From: Sipunculus nudus
Taxonomy: Eukaryota > Annelida > Sipuncula > Golfingiida > Sipunculidae
Length of the DNA stretch: 64,000 nucleotides
Direction: 5' to 3'
NCBI GenBank assembly: GCA_026874595.1
Contig: CM049307.1
Span: 81,508,643-81,572,642, forward strand
Program-made: the position numbers and the translations under genes
In this document: positions 12,112 through 26,918 of the stretch, piece by piece
How the letters are laid out: each line of letters begins with the position of its first letter
Numbering within the stretch: position 1 is the stretch's first letter
Notes under the pieces: model-generated
Databases searched by the model: none
What the model was told of the DNA's origin: nothing
What the model saw: the letters and a program-made list of their open reading frames with translations, nothing else

Positions 12112-12366
12112 AAACCCTATCGATCTCTACAATGGGCCGGCATTACGACATACAGAGGTCATCGAGAGCTTTGACAACCAGCACAAACAGATTCGAACTG
12201 GGCCAGCAACGCGTCGGCATGGCCCCAGTGGGTTGTTTGACCAAATGCAACCAGTCACCATCATGCCCTGCTATTAACGCCTTCACCAACGGAACCTGTG
12301 AAGTTCTCCTGTCGCCAGTGATTGGTGTCAACTTCTCTGCCGAGTCCACAACGTACATCTCATTCC
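12112..12366 (+). CDS. Lectin gene exon: PAN/apple-like domain
   Basis: The acceptor is CTCTTGTACAG/AAA and the donor TTCC/GTGAGC; both ends are phase 1. The frame continues through TLSISTMGRHYD and then a cysteine cluster, GCLTKCNQSPSCPAINAF followed by NGTCEVL. This C-x3-C-x6-C-x10-C spacing and the CxAF/C-L ending resemble PAN/apple domains, which mediate protein or carbohydrate binding. NGT and NFS are potential N-glycosylation sites. An ATG at 12132 lies inside the exon and has no signal peptide after it, so it is unlikely to be the true start. The frame runs on past the donor into trinucleotide repeat, which is not coding. Confidence 0.75.
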
Positions 12367-12517
12367 GTGAGCTTGTTTATTCACTGACAAAAACACTACC
12401 TTGTACACAACCAGTGTTTCTAGAAAGCTGTGATTGTGTTAGAAATAATAATAATAATAACAATAATAATCATAATAATTATAACAATCGAATAATTGGA
12501 TATTATTATTATTATTA

Positions 12518-12564
<47 letters not shown>

Positions 12565-12832
12565 GACGTGGCTAATCAGCCTGCAGGGAAAATTGACCTT
12601 GTCGCCAATTTAGCCTATGAATGCGTGCTCTATTTCAGTGTGATACTCTGTACATTCCATTATTATTTTTAGAGTAAGCGTACAATCTTACCAAATTAGA
12701 TATTTTGCTGGTCTATATGTAATAAGTATTGTGACTAGATGTTTATTAGTGCACATTTTGTGATATAAACAGGGTAGTTTTATACAGATTTACAAGTAGG
12801 AATTTAACTGAAATTTACTGGCACATCAGCTG

Positions 12833-12903
<71 letters not shown>

Positions 12904-15900
12904 TTATAAACAGTCAATGGGTAATGTGTGAAAGCCCAAACAACTCATGAGATGTCACATCAAAGCATATGCAGATTCTTTGATTAAAGTATATCAAGTG
13001 TGAAGCATAACGACTGTTTATTTACTATGGTGTGGTTATGAGTAAACAAATAATCAGTGTTTGCAAACAAACAACTCAGGATATGTCAAATTAATGGTCC
13101 AAGGAACAGCTTTATAACTTGATCAAAGGTAATCAAACAAACTTACACCACACCCAATTAATTAAAGCTGTTGTGCCTATTGTGTTGTGACATGATGCAA
13201 GAAATATCCACCCCAAAAGGCAATTCTTAAATACAGACCAGCAAATTATTTAATTTGATAAGTCAGGCAATATTGTCAGCTCATTGTCGAGATTAAAATG
13301 GAACGTAATGAGTATCGCAATGAAACTCTGAAAAGAGCATGCATTCATTTGCATGCCTGTGGGCTATACTGCTGACAAAGTCAATTTTCTCTGCCTTGGA
13401 CTAAACTGCCGGCACTATGCCGGCGGTTTAGCCACTACCTATTATCATTATTATCATTATAAGATGCACCCGTGGAAAGTCCACGGTCCTATAAGATAAA
13501 TATCGGTAGTTATGTAATAAGATGGTATGGAGTAAATGATGGGATTTTCGCAAATTTAAGTAAGGATTTTTCCCAGATAAGAATATGACTACGTCATCAT
13601 CATTGCTGAATTAATTATTATATAATAGATATAGCGGTTGTTTGTAGAAACCATCTACTGTATGCATAATCAGTCTTAAGCACTTTAACGGATACATGTA
13701 TGCCGTAATTGGCGGGCAGATTCCAACAGTAAAAAAATGTTTGTCCTGAGCTTTATTGGTTGTCATGAACAAGCGGGTCTGATCGAAAACTGACATAGCT
13801 CCCCGACAAAAGGCAGGATTACATCTACAACTAAATATGTGACAAAGAAATACTTTCAGCCTCGGCTCGTTCCTTTGACCCTATGCAAATTAACAAAACA
13901 TTTTGTGTACGGATTTTCCGGGAATTTATAGAGAATTCGTAAAATTGTATGAACAATAAATAAACTTTGGTTAATCTAAATCACCAACTTATATGCAATA
14001 AAGATTCCATTGTCCCAATGTAGAACCCACCATTATTATTGATTCAATCTAACACTGGCCAGGTGAACCCATGTTACTAAAGCGTGACAATACTTATACA
14101 TGAAACGGGTACACATGAACAAATGTCCGACCGATAAGGAAATTCTGGCGGAGGTTTTAGGTTCCGAATACAGAATCTAGTTCGTTAATGGAATCCCATT
14201 ATTAAAAGCATAGCAAGGGACCCATGAGTCACTGTGCTCAGCTAAAGTTGACCTTGAAGGAAAAAATCTAAAAAATAATATCAAATGGAGATTAAGTCTA
14301 TGAGGAATAGGTAATATAGGCAATGGCACCTAGGCAATGGCTCGTTGCAATGATTTGTTTGTATTTGATGAGTAAGAAATTGTTCCAAATAACATTTAAT
14401 GACCAGACCTCGATTTCTTAATGTTACAATTGAAGCGTTTGAGCAGTTTGTGTACATAAGATGTATATTATTACCAGGATCAGTGGTTTACTTTATGATA
14501 AATTGTTGACAGTCCAGTAGTTTACACATTTCTTCAATTGGATCTATTTTTTTATAATATATATTTTGAGATGTATATATTTTTTATTTCATAAAATCTA
14601 TGCAGTTCAAATATAACTAATGCCCCCAGTCCACAGGTGCAAGGACTTAGTGGTAATGGTGGGGGGGGGGGGGGGGGGGGTGGAATGATGGGAGGTACAA
14701 ATCTCTGTTTTATTATAGTGTATATTCATAGGATTTTCACTTAATTCATCCAGCTAACAGGAAAAAAAATCATCAACAATTATTTCTTGATTTTTTATTA
14801 TATCAAATTGTTTTAAGGTTTAACATCTGCAATATTACACAAATGAATGTAATACTTGGTTTTATGTTTCAGACTTTAACAGGTTTAATCCATCCACATA
14901 CAACATATGAAAGTTATTTTAACAGTGCTTATAGGAGTAATTTCATAATTAATATATATTTAATGATAATGGAGAGATGATGGACAGACAGAGGAGATAA
15001 CTTTATGTTCCATTCTGCTGAGGAAAGAATATGTGTTAATTAAATCTATTTTTTTTTCTAATCCAATATATTTTTTTAAATCTAAAAAAAATTACACATT
15101 TGCAATAAAAACTTGTATCCCAGTGCACAAATAGCAGCCAAGTGTGTGCATATGTGTGGGGGGGGGATGGTTGGATTTACAACATATCTGCATATACATA
15201 CAGGCCAAACAAAGCCTGATCTCCTATTCTGCTGAGGCAGGAAATAATGAACAATTGATGTAGTAGATCCTCATTTTTTATCACATCAATTTTGTTTTAC
15301 TTTTAGTTTTATATTTCTATACACATCTATATATTTTTATATTTCTTTACATTTCCAATATAACATATATATCTGAATCTTAAAGTTGATTCATAATTCT
15401 AAATTGTATCATCATTAATCTCAATCCTGTCAGATAAGACCACATCATGCATAAAAATGTATCTATTTATTTTTTACCACAAATATATATCTTTTTAATT
15501 TGCCAAACAATGAATATCTAAAAATAATACTTGATTTAGACTTCACAATTTTAAATTGTGCCTTTGTCTATCCATAATTTGGTTTAAATTTTATAAATGT
15601 ATGCATACTGATGGGTCTTATTCTATATTAATTGGATAAAACCTTTCAATAGAATTTTTTTTAAATGCTACGTTAACCCAATTAACAAGGCATCTTCCAG
15701 AGAACTCCTTGAATTGCTTTTTCAAGAATATTTTTGTATATTGGAGTGGAAACAGCATTACAATTAACGTTAACGGTGCAATTAATAATAATTACTGCAT
15801 AACACTTTGTGTGTAGGGTTTGCGGTGGGGGGGGGGGGGGGGGAGGCTATTATGAGAATAACTGTACATCTGTCATAAAAGGGGATCTCCCCCAGTGACT

Positions 15901-18900
15901 GAAACAAATCAGGCACCCTGGCATAGCTGGCATCCAGTGACCAGGAGTGGGCTACCTGTATCTGGACAAACCAAGTAACTACAATAGTGCCTCAACAAAA
16001 AAATCAATAACTAGCCTAATTCTAAAGATTTTAATTCAAATTTCAGATTTAAACTAATTAAATATTTATGTTTACATGCTGTGAAATTTAATTTAACAGT
16101 ATTCACAGTAAAAAAAAAAAGTGCCATGGTCAAAGATGGGCAAAATGTAAGGTACTGATTTTATTTTTATGCTAATAACTTTAAAAAATTACATTATTCA
16201 GATCTAATTTTGGGTAAACTATAATGTATCTTAATTAAACAAAGTTATATACTTGGGAAAAAAAGTATCTAGCTTAAAAAATGTTCATGTTAAGCGAGTT
16301 AATATTTTTCCTGATAATTTACAAAATGCACTACGTTCAGGCCCATAACTTCAAGAAATTACACTTGGAGGACTTAATTTCTGGTATGTTTATAAAATAT
16401 AAAGGAAAATACTTTTGGTCAATATTAAGGAAAACAGATCGGCGGTTTTGATATAAAGCGGTCCTGAAGTGTGATGTTAGTTTTTTTTATTGACATTTAA
16501 GTTTTTCCCTAAATTTCTCAAAGGAACGAAGTCGCAGTGACCCAATTGTCAGTTTGGTAGGAGATCTTGAGGACATTAAACAGTTTACAAAATTTTGCAT
16601 TCGTAGATCCAACGTTTTCGAAACGTGCCAGTGTATCGGACGGACGTACGGGCAACGGACCATGACTATAGCTCAGATGACTTATAGTCAGCTGAGCTAA
16701 TAAAACCATGGTTATATTGTAAAGGTACTTGGTAATGTGTAGAAATCAGCATACCTGTAAACCAATAAAAAGTATGTCAAACGGTGGTCGTGTCTCCGAT
16801 CTCAGTTCCCAGTTCTATCCCGACTGGAATCATGGGTTTTTTTTTTTTTGTTTAGCGCTTGAATTTAAAACCTTAACTTCCTTTTGAGGGACATAAATTC
16901 CTTTTGAGGCCTTATAATGGATATTGGGATCGATAGGAATTATAGTGGACCTGTGCCTTAAATAACACAAACCCCATGGTCCTGAACATGACACGCTCAG
17001 TGGCCATTGAGATTGAATGAAGGGAAATCTTAAAAGCGCTTCCAGGGGATAGATTGACTTTTGTGGAGGCCATTATAACACAAACGAAAGAGAGGCACTT
17101 GTAGGAATAAATATTAAAATTACTAATTATGCACTAAAAAGAAAATAATCGCAGGAATTAAAACGTTACAGATCCAAATCAGAGCTTAAGTAGGTAAGCC
17201 TTAACGGAGAAGGAAACGAAACTGCGTATTAATTATAAAATTATTAATGTCTAAAATAATATCAATATTTCTACAGTTTTCTTTTATGTAAGAAAAAGAC
17301 GATTAACATGAACATTTGTAGACAGGCTAGTCAGCCTATGTTAACATGAATGTTTGTAGACAGGCTGGTCGATCAGCCTATGTTAACAAGAAAGTGTGTT
17401 GACAGGCAGTTCAACTTATATTAAAGTGAACGTTTGTAGACAGGCTGGTCAGCCCGTGTCAACATGGACGTTAGTAGACAGGCTGGTCAATCAATATTAA
17501 CGAGAATCTTTGTAGACAGGCTGACCAGGCTATGTTAACATGAATGTTTGTAGACAGGCTGGTCGATCAGCCTATGTTAACAAGAAAGTGTGTTGACAGG
17601 CAGTTCAACTTATATTAAAGTGAACGTTTGTAGACAGGCTGGTCAGCCCGTGTCAACATGGACGTTAGTACACAGGCTGGTCAATCAATATTAACGAGAA
17701 TCTTTGTAGACAGGCTGACCAGGCTATGTTAACATGAATGTTTGTAGACAGGCTGGTCGATCAGCCTATGTTAACAAGAAAGTGTGTTGACAGGCAGTTC
17801 AACTTATATTAAAGTGAACGTTTGTAGACAGGCTGGTCAGCCCGTGTCAACATGGACGTTAGTAGACAGGCTGGTCAATCAATATTAACGAGAATCTTTG
17901 TAGACAGGCTGACCAGGCTATGTTAACATGACCGTTTCCAGGCAGGCTGGCCAGCTCATGCTAATGTGACCGTTAGTAGACAGGCTGGTCAGCCCATGTT
18001 AACATTACCGTTTGCAGGCAGACTGGCCAGCCCATGTTAACATGACCTTTCGTAGACAGGCTGACAAGACCATGTTAACATAACCCTTTGCAGGCAGGCT
18101 GTTCAGCCCAAGTAAACATCGGCGTCAATTATTATGGCATAAAGATATGTAATTTTACTTGAGATGTTATTATTTTTAGTTCTTGATACAGGATAAAGTA
18201 ACTTTTCTGTCACATATATGCTTGCCTTCTGCTTATGTTGTGACTTGATAGTTATCTATTTCATTATATTATACATTTTTATGGAATTTTGTGCTGATGG
18301 TCATTATAAAAAAAATGCGTGGCAAATGACATAGGGGTTTTGACTTAGCCTGAGTATAAGTTTATGTTTATGGAAACACATGTATAATCCTTATATTATT
18401 TTTTGTTACATTTATCAGGAAGCTTTTTTCATCAGAATGCGTAATTATCATAAAGCGGTGACAGGTGGTTACAAGCGTAAATAACAAAGAAAAACATCTA
18501 AAGTATCGTGATACATTCTTATCGGCAGCACAGACACTCGTTTTCAGCACTACAATGGCTAAGAAAATGTCAACACAGTCAGTATGGACGACATATTACT
18601 GGTATATGGCCCATACTGACTGTGTAGACAGTTTCTAGGGCATTTTAGTGCTTGAAAGGAGTGCTTGTGATCGCAAGAATGTATCCTGATACATATCGTA
18701 TCAGCTCACGTGTAAAACTCTAACAATGATGACCCTGACAATGATCATACTGACACTCTTGACTCTGACAGTGGATATTCCTGGATGGAGAGGCTGAGTG
18801 TTGTTAGATAATTAACTGAATCTGATGACTGAGGGAATTCATCACATGAATCGAACGCACAATAAAATGTCAAATAAATACCTTTTCAACTGTAACACTC

Positions 18901-20110
18901 AAATTTTATTTTGCAAAATTCAAAAATTCAGAATCTCATGATTACTTCATTATTAAAATTTTCTCGAAACATGTAACGTTCAAATTTGATATATCACTGA
19001 AATAAGACTGAATCAAGAAGAATCATTTTAAAAAAACGTCTCGATTAAATCAATCCTGACAACGGGACAGTGTCTGTGCCCATAAGTGTTAAAATTAAGT
19101 TTACCGTAATCACTAATTTGCAATTTTTCAATATCGTCCTGAAAAATCAATAACTTAAATTGTAAAACCAGTTGTTAAAAATAAAACACCCATACTCAAA
19201 CCTTGATATCATCACATATCCCTGTTAGGATTTTGCATGTAGGGGGCCTATACTCATTGTGGGTGGACCATGAATGAAATAACTATGATTCTGAAAACAA
19301 AAATAAGCCGTCCACTCTCCTTAAGTTTCATTTAGGAGAACAAAAATTAGCTCCCCTGAAAAATACAAATGAGAGGCACTGCTAAATGGAAATTGTATAC
19401 TGCAAAACGATACATTTTCGCCATTTCACGAGGGCACCTGGATTCCCGAAAATCATGTGCTTGCGAAAATTGTATTTTATTGGATACATTAAATATGAAT
19501 ATGTTATGCAAACTTTTAAAAAGGGCATGACATCATGATATAAACCGTCTACGAAGTGCATTGACACGTCTTTTTAAATATTTTCATTGACATAATATGA
19601 AACTAATAATTTTATCAAATATATCTTATCTTCATTTAAAGTGCTTCATTTTTAACACTCCTCCGCACAGTTATGAGCCATCAAGATTATATTCCTCAGG
19701 ATGATGATGGGTCCAATCCCTATAAAAAAATTAAGCCTTATATCACTGCCCATGATATAGTTCCGTCTATCATTCCCTTATAAAAGCCTTAATTGCTACT
19801 TTATTCCTTGATAGCATAAGCCTTCGCATGCCGCCAAATATAGTTTTTACACTAAAACCTTGATTGACGGTGCAAGTCGGATGTCGGATATAAAAAATGA
19901 GAGACTTAAAACGGACACTACTGTTGTTTCATAACTGTAGATTATCCTTAAAATATCTGCTATAGAAAGATTAGTAGGTATTAGACAGTAAAGTTAAGTA
20001 GGCCTGATTTTCAAAACATGAAAATATCAGTCTTGTTTACATCAATTTTATTACTGTACAATTTTATTTGCAATAATTTATACAATATATATGTATATAT
20101 ATATATACAG

Positions 20111-20159
<49 letters not shown>

Positions 20160-22558
20160 AACACGAACCAAGAGGATATTTTCCACAAACGCTCAAAAAT
20201 TGTATCTATACATCTCGTCATAGAGCAAAGCCACCCAACCATATAAAAACGAAAAAACAATGAATACCGCTATCTGTGAGTTATTTGTTTATCAAATGCA
20301 TTAAATGATCTTTCACAGACAAGACGTGCCCTAATGATTTTGGTGACGCGCTCCTCACAAGTGTCGCGCACGGTTCCTGTTACAAGATTGTCCGAGATGG
20401 TATGACATGGCAAGAAGCACGTGCCCACTGCTTCAGCCTGGGAGGTGACCTCGTAGCTATTGAGGACGAAGCCGAATTAAAACATATTTTGAGTGTTGTT
20501 GCAAGTGTTAACAGCTTGCTGGATACAGGTAAGTAAAACAACGGTCAATTATACAGATAATCACATTTCAGTGATCTATGAGCGGCATATTTGTGATATT
20601 TCAAAACTCTTTCTGTTGCTTTTGTGAAAATTTCATTGATTTGAGTCAGTGTGCATGATAATCATGTTAACCTCATGAATGCTCCTGATTCTACTTGTGT
20701 GCACCCATGAAAATAATTAGTTGATTTTGCGAATTACACCGAGCACACTATTTATAAAGCATTACGTATAAGGAGTAAATTTGTAATACTCTATAAATAA
20801 GAAAATGAAAGATCACAATTTCTTACCTGAATATGAAATTTGATCTGATAAAATTTGGAGTTATTTGAAAACGGGGTCAGCATATATAATGAGAGTAGCG
20901 AGCCCGAGAACAACATGCACCCGATGGGCAGGGAATAACGAGAAGTCCCCTCCTCCAGCGCTGTAGAAAACAAAAAGACATATATCAAATATTTAATTTT
21001 AAAAAAAACGGTACATATATCAAGTTAATAAGGTTTATACTATTAATGCATATTAATGTATTATATTAAAAAAATAAATGTGCATATTATAAGTACCAAA
21101 AAAATTATCTCATACTAGCTGACAAACTTGGTATACCGGGCTTTTTAACAGGATTAGAGAGATTTATTAAAGGCGATGGGGAATGTTGTTATTTTTTTAT
21201 TTTAAAAGTTAAAAGAAAATATAGATTTTCAGTGTCTCAATAAATTTTTAATTTATAAAACCTGTATGATATATATTTTGTTTTAATTTGAGCTCTTAAT
21301 GGACGAGTGATATACAGTCCAAGCTGTCTTAACGACCACCTGTGGAATACGGGCACCTGGCTATTACAACCACTAGATATCAGTCCCTTTCGAAATTTCG
21401 TTATATTATCCATAGATAAAACCTGTAAAATACGACCACCTGGCTATTACGGATTACGGGCAGTTTTTCCTGACCAAACTGACATATTACTAATAAATTG
21501 TCCTGCCTAATGCGGGCACTCTTTGTGCTACTCACTGACCAACGCTGACCGGTCGGTTGATTGATCATGCGTGAAGTTGCGGTCACTTGACGTGACTGCA
21601 TGGACGAGTTAGCTCCGCCCACCTTGGATACGGTTGCTAGGTTGGACAAGAAAGCGTGCTGTTTATACACGTGGAACCGTCAATTCAGCCGTATATCGCA
21701 TCAGAACCCAAACAGTATTAATTTTACCAAAAACGCACCCTTAGGTTTAAAGTTTACATATGATAGTAACAGAGATGTTTTAAATATAAAATTGAGAAGT
21801 TTGATGAATTTGCGCCTTTTTCTGCTCGATACGGCCGTTGCCAGAGAACGAATCAGCTGACCCCTTCGCATCAGCAATGACACCTGAGCGGTTGGTTAAA
21901 ATTGACAACTTGTTCAAGTCTAGCAGAACAAATTTGTAAAACAACAAAGCAACAGTTATTTAAATATTTATTATCACCTAGGGTGCAGTTTCAACAAAAA
22001 ATTAAAGATGATACGTAAAAAGTGTTGCTTCGATGCAGGGTAAAGCGACACGTACATGCTGTCTTGAGGGGGATCAAACATTTTTTTAAACATTAAAATT
22101 AAAAGAAGTCTTGCTAAATATGTATTGCTCAAGCAGAGATTTTATGACTTTGGAAAGTTGGTTTTTGTCAAATCATCTAATTAATTGAAATTAATAATAA
22201 TAATCAAACTAGTGTCAATACCAGTGTTCAAACAAAAAATTATTAAAGGGCTGGTAAAATCACAGATGACGTGTGAACATCACATAGTGGTTAATCATAT
22301 ATCATGTATGTCAAATAAAATTTAATATACTGAGAAAATTATTGAATACGACAGATTTGAAACTGAGGTTAAAATTATTTTCCAATATTGCATGTATATT
22401 GATGTCTGTAATAGGAAGCACCCTGTTTAAACACAGGAAGAAGGATGTGTGAACAATAAGAAATTTAAATGCATGTATGATATAGATATTATTTATGAAA
22501 GTTCTAAATCTTTTGTATTGTGTTAAAAGATGTGATGGGACAAGTGCATATATATATA

Positions 22559-22624
<66 letters not shown>

Positions 22625-25600
22625 GGGTGGATGAAGGGTTTGTAAAGGGGAGGGTCCAAGTCCAACCCAGGAAGACTAATAAGAAAGCCTATATAAAAAG
22701 GTCCCCTGCTCCAGGATGGGAGGGGTCCAGGCCAAAAATAAAAATAGTTTAAAATCCTGAAAAAAAAGGTTGTTGCCGCCCCCCCCCCCCCCCTGGATCC
22801 TCCACTGTATATTAACTTTTGTGTTTGTGAGGGTGTGTGTTTGCAAATTAACTACAGGTTTCACTTTAGGCATCATACATGTGCATTTTTTTACAGAAAA
22901 TGTGCTGTTCTGTCAGTTTAAGCAACCTGTGGAAATATTTTTTTAATCTTCTTTTTTAACACTCAGACACTCCTGTATGTTTAACACCCAGACACTCATG
23001 TATGTTATAATATAAGTATATTGTGTATATGTCAATGAGAACTGTCAATAACAAGTGATGCTCCATTTGTGACATAATTGAGGTATTTAATTATAAAAGA
23101 CACTGTGATACATCCAGGTATTATCTTCATGAAGATAATATCCTTTAATGTTTAATAAAGTATTTATTTTATTTTTTATAATTTAATTATTGAAAGGTAA
23201 CACAGACTTCGTAATTTCAACTTACAAGTATTTATTATATTCTGAGGTAATGCATCTTTATAGCCTTAATTAATTGTGAATTTATTTTTTAACAAGTTCT
23301 CACACCCTTTCAATGAAATGTACATAACACGTGTAAACACATATTGTCAGTGAATATTATTTATCTTTGTTTATTTTTGAACAGAAACATCTAAATTATT
23401 ATTTTCTAATTATTACTCATGGCTGTCATATTGTATGATTACATGTAAATATTAATAACAAATATGATTTTGTTTTATCTCTTTTACTACTAATTGCCAA
23501 AAAAATAGCATTTTTCTCTTCTCTTTCTCCAAATATGCCCCCCCCCCAGGCAGGGTACATATGCGGCCATAGAATGCAATAATATTGATTTTTTTATAAT
23601 CATAAATAAACAAACTATGTGATCACTAAATATATTAAGTTTGATAGTTTTTTATTAATTTTAAACGACAGCTTCTTAGTACTTAAATAGCAGTCACCTT
23701 TGACAATTTTTAATGTTATAGATATGATAATTAATAATGTTAGTAATAATACTGCCAAAATCCAGACCGACAGCTTGGGGAAAATGAACAGACAAAATTT
23801 ATGTGAAAAATATAGGCATTATACTATATATAGCTAACTAACATCAGTAATACTAATAGCGGTCTTTCATCTATGAATGCCAATGATTGCCCTCTGTAAT
23901 GTTATTTTTCGACATGGGTATAATATAGTTTTACAATTAAACTTGAATCCTCGTCAATTACATTCACTGACCTTTTACCAGAGATACATCAACTATATTT
24001 GTGGTGACAGGAGATAGCATATCGTCGCATGCACATGAACACATGAATACTTCGACTGGGAGTGGGAAACGCGCTGATTCGACAGAGCCATGATTGTTAC
24101 ATTTTGTTTAAACCCACCCACTTTGAAGAGTGACGCGCTGATGTGGGGGTAAATGTTACACTTTTTAGCACTGGTTACAGGCCAATGTTTTCCAATAGAC
24201 GGTGCATAGAATTACAAAGGCTGCGTCTTTTGACTTACTTACACATTCAATTCATGTGTCAATATGGATTCAATATATGACTGGGCCAAATCGGGCCAGC
24301 CTTGTCCCATCCCTGCGTTTCTCCTCGTCTTGTGATTTTATTACGAAGAGAAGTAAGAAAACAGATTTCTGTTACTTTGAATGATACCTGGAGTAAGTTT
24401 TATACAACTTATAAACATATGCCTCGACCGTATTAAAACATATTTATTATGACAGGTCCATCGAGCATATGGTTGAAAGTTAACACACGTGTCAAGATTG
24501 TCCGACCTGATGTCCGACCTCCACGTGTGTTTACATGGCCTTGTTTTCAGTCCGGCAATCACGTTCGCCGATTGGCTAATAGACCTGTCCATCACGCACT
24601 CGCCGTCAGGTCAATTGCACCGCTGTCTGTTTGTTTACTGGTGTGCGTGTTTACGGAGCACAGACTGGTGTGTTTACTGGGCCATGGGCCAACCATGGGC
24701 CTGGAGCCCCAGGCGGGCAACGTGACTGGCTCACACGACCTATTTATCCACAAGAATGGAAATCCCCCAAAGTTAATCTTTGATCTGTGCCCCTGTGATC
24801 TCTTTCAGATTCAGTGTTTAATGCAAATGTTATCATATTTCAAACTTGATTTTATATGATGCACAAGTGTACAATATTTAAAATGTAATTAATTAAACAT
24901 GAAATAAAACCTTCTTATCAACTGTGGGCAGTATTTATAAACATATGAAATTACACATAAAAGTACATGTTCATTTGTGTACAATTACAAAATAATGTAA
25001 CACCAACATCGTTCCTGCAAATATGTTTTTATTTGTAGTTATAAAGATGGTCTAATATGGTCATAAATATGGTGCAATATGTATATTTCCGTCATACATG
25101 TCATCTAGACCTGTGCACTTCCTAAATGTTCAGAACCTGTCAAATACGACCACCTGTCTATTGCGACCACTTGTGTCCAGTCCCGTGGGTGGTCGCATTA
25201 GACAGGTTCGACTGTAGTTGTTATATAGGAAATTTGCGACATCTAATTTTATTTTGCATCTTTTTACTAATTACAGTTAGACTTTTACGGCTTCCACTAT
25301 ATAGCCGTATATATATATATAAGAAAACATGTTGATCGTTACCGTGTCCTTACCTGTAGCCGTGTCCGGTCTGTATACATGAAAAATCTAGACCTGCGTT
25401 GGTCTCTATAATTTTGTAAGATTCTGATAAAAAATAATAATTATACCCCAGGTAATAGCAAGCCTTATACTTTTACTCTGTTGACATAATGTCCAGTTAC
25501 CCTATTGCTGCCATGACCACTGGCAGTTCCAGTAAATTACCTTTTTCCCTACAGGTGGCATCTGTGTGCTCAATTATAGGTTCTCATGTGGACCTTACCC

Positions 25601-26631
25601 TTAATTGATATCGGGGTCCCCTGGAGAAGGAAAGAAAACTATTTGCACCCACAGAGGAAGTCAATGCATTAATAATAAAAAAAGATCAGAGAACATTAAT
25701 AAACGTGATTAAAAATAACCAATATTTATCTAATCTATTCCTCGACCTGTTGCAGGTCTAATGGAAAACCGAGCTCAAAGGGAAAAGCATACATGATAAG
25801 GATCTAGATTTGTTCAGTGAGAAGTGCGATATTTTCCCCATCGGATCATTTTATTGTAGCCATTTTGTTGCGGTAGCTCTGAACATTACATAATATAATA
25901 CCAGAATAGAATGAATTTTATAGCTCTCTCTACTGTCTGCACCGAATAACCATATAGACATATACAGTGATATATGGTAAAATAATATTTGAAATAATAA
26001 TAACATATTAATGTCTTTTGGCACATGGCTGGGTTTCCCCCCCCCCCCTAAAATTCACGTCATAAATACCAATACAGAGTCGTATCCGACACCAGATAGG
26101 GAAAAGTATAGGCAAATTAAAAAAAAATCGCCCTTTTCGCGTTTTCTTGTCCCTTTCCGTACAAATGGAAGCATTTCATTATGGGCTTATTTGTAAATAT
26201 GTTAATATCTGGACATGTGGAATCACAGCTAATAAGCCGCAGTTTTTCTCAACTGGTATCCATATATAGGCCATAACACTGACACACTGCATGGTGTGGA
26301 CTTACCAATGTGCGATTTGCGCTTTATCTGCAACATCAGTGAGCTTTAAGTTACAAAATTTAATTGTATGCAACACCTAGCACAAATATTAACCAGCACA
26401 AACGTACATTGTATATACCCTGCAGTTCACTCCAAGTTACTGACCTGTCATGGAAATTTCGTATTGATCTTAGGTAGACCTGTGTCGCCTAATATGAAAA
26501 TGTTTCTGATTTTGTTATTCCAAAATTATAATTATTAATTAATCAGTGTTGTATTTTCTGCAAAAATCTGTATCCGTAACAAAAAAAGATTTAATTAAAG
26601 CCGATTTAGCCCAGAGTAGAAGCCTCTCTGC

Positions 26632-26666
<35 letters not shown>

Positions 26667-26861
26667 TCTGTTTGTAGTCTTGTAAGAAATTGATGCTTAC
26701 TGTTGCGGATTTGAAAATGTCTCGAAAATATTATAATACACAATATTTAATATAATGAATGCTATAAACTATATTATTATTATCATTTTTAGTATTATTG
26801 TTATATTAATCTTTCCTAGAAACATTTGGTTAATCGATCGTACATGTCATCTAAATGTTCC

Positions 26862-26918
<57 letters not shown>

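Noticed and set aside
12367-12566. Continuation of the PAN exon frame through the trinucleotide repeat
   Set aside because: A good GTGAGC donor at 12367 in the right phase ends the exon; the rest is repeat translated as poly-Asn and poly-Tyr.
18721-18840. Acidic peptide patch beside the foldback hairpin, possibly a piggyBac-like N-terminus
   Set aside because: Only about 25 residues before a stop, and no TTAA flanks or transposase core.
24449-24859. Open frame of 136 residues in less AT-rich DNA
   Set aside because: No domain, no signal, overlapping frames in other registers, and it lies inside a lectin intron; open length alone is not enough.
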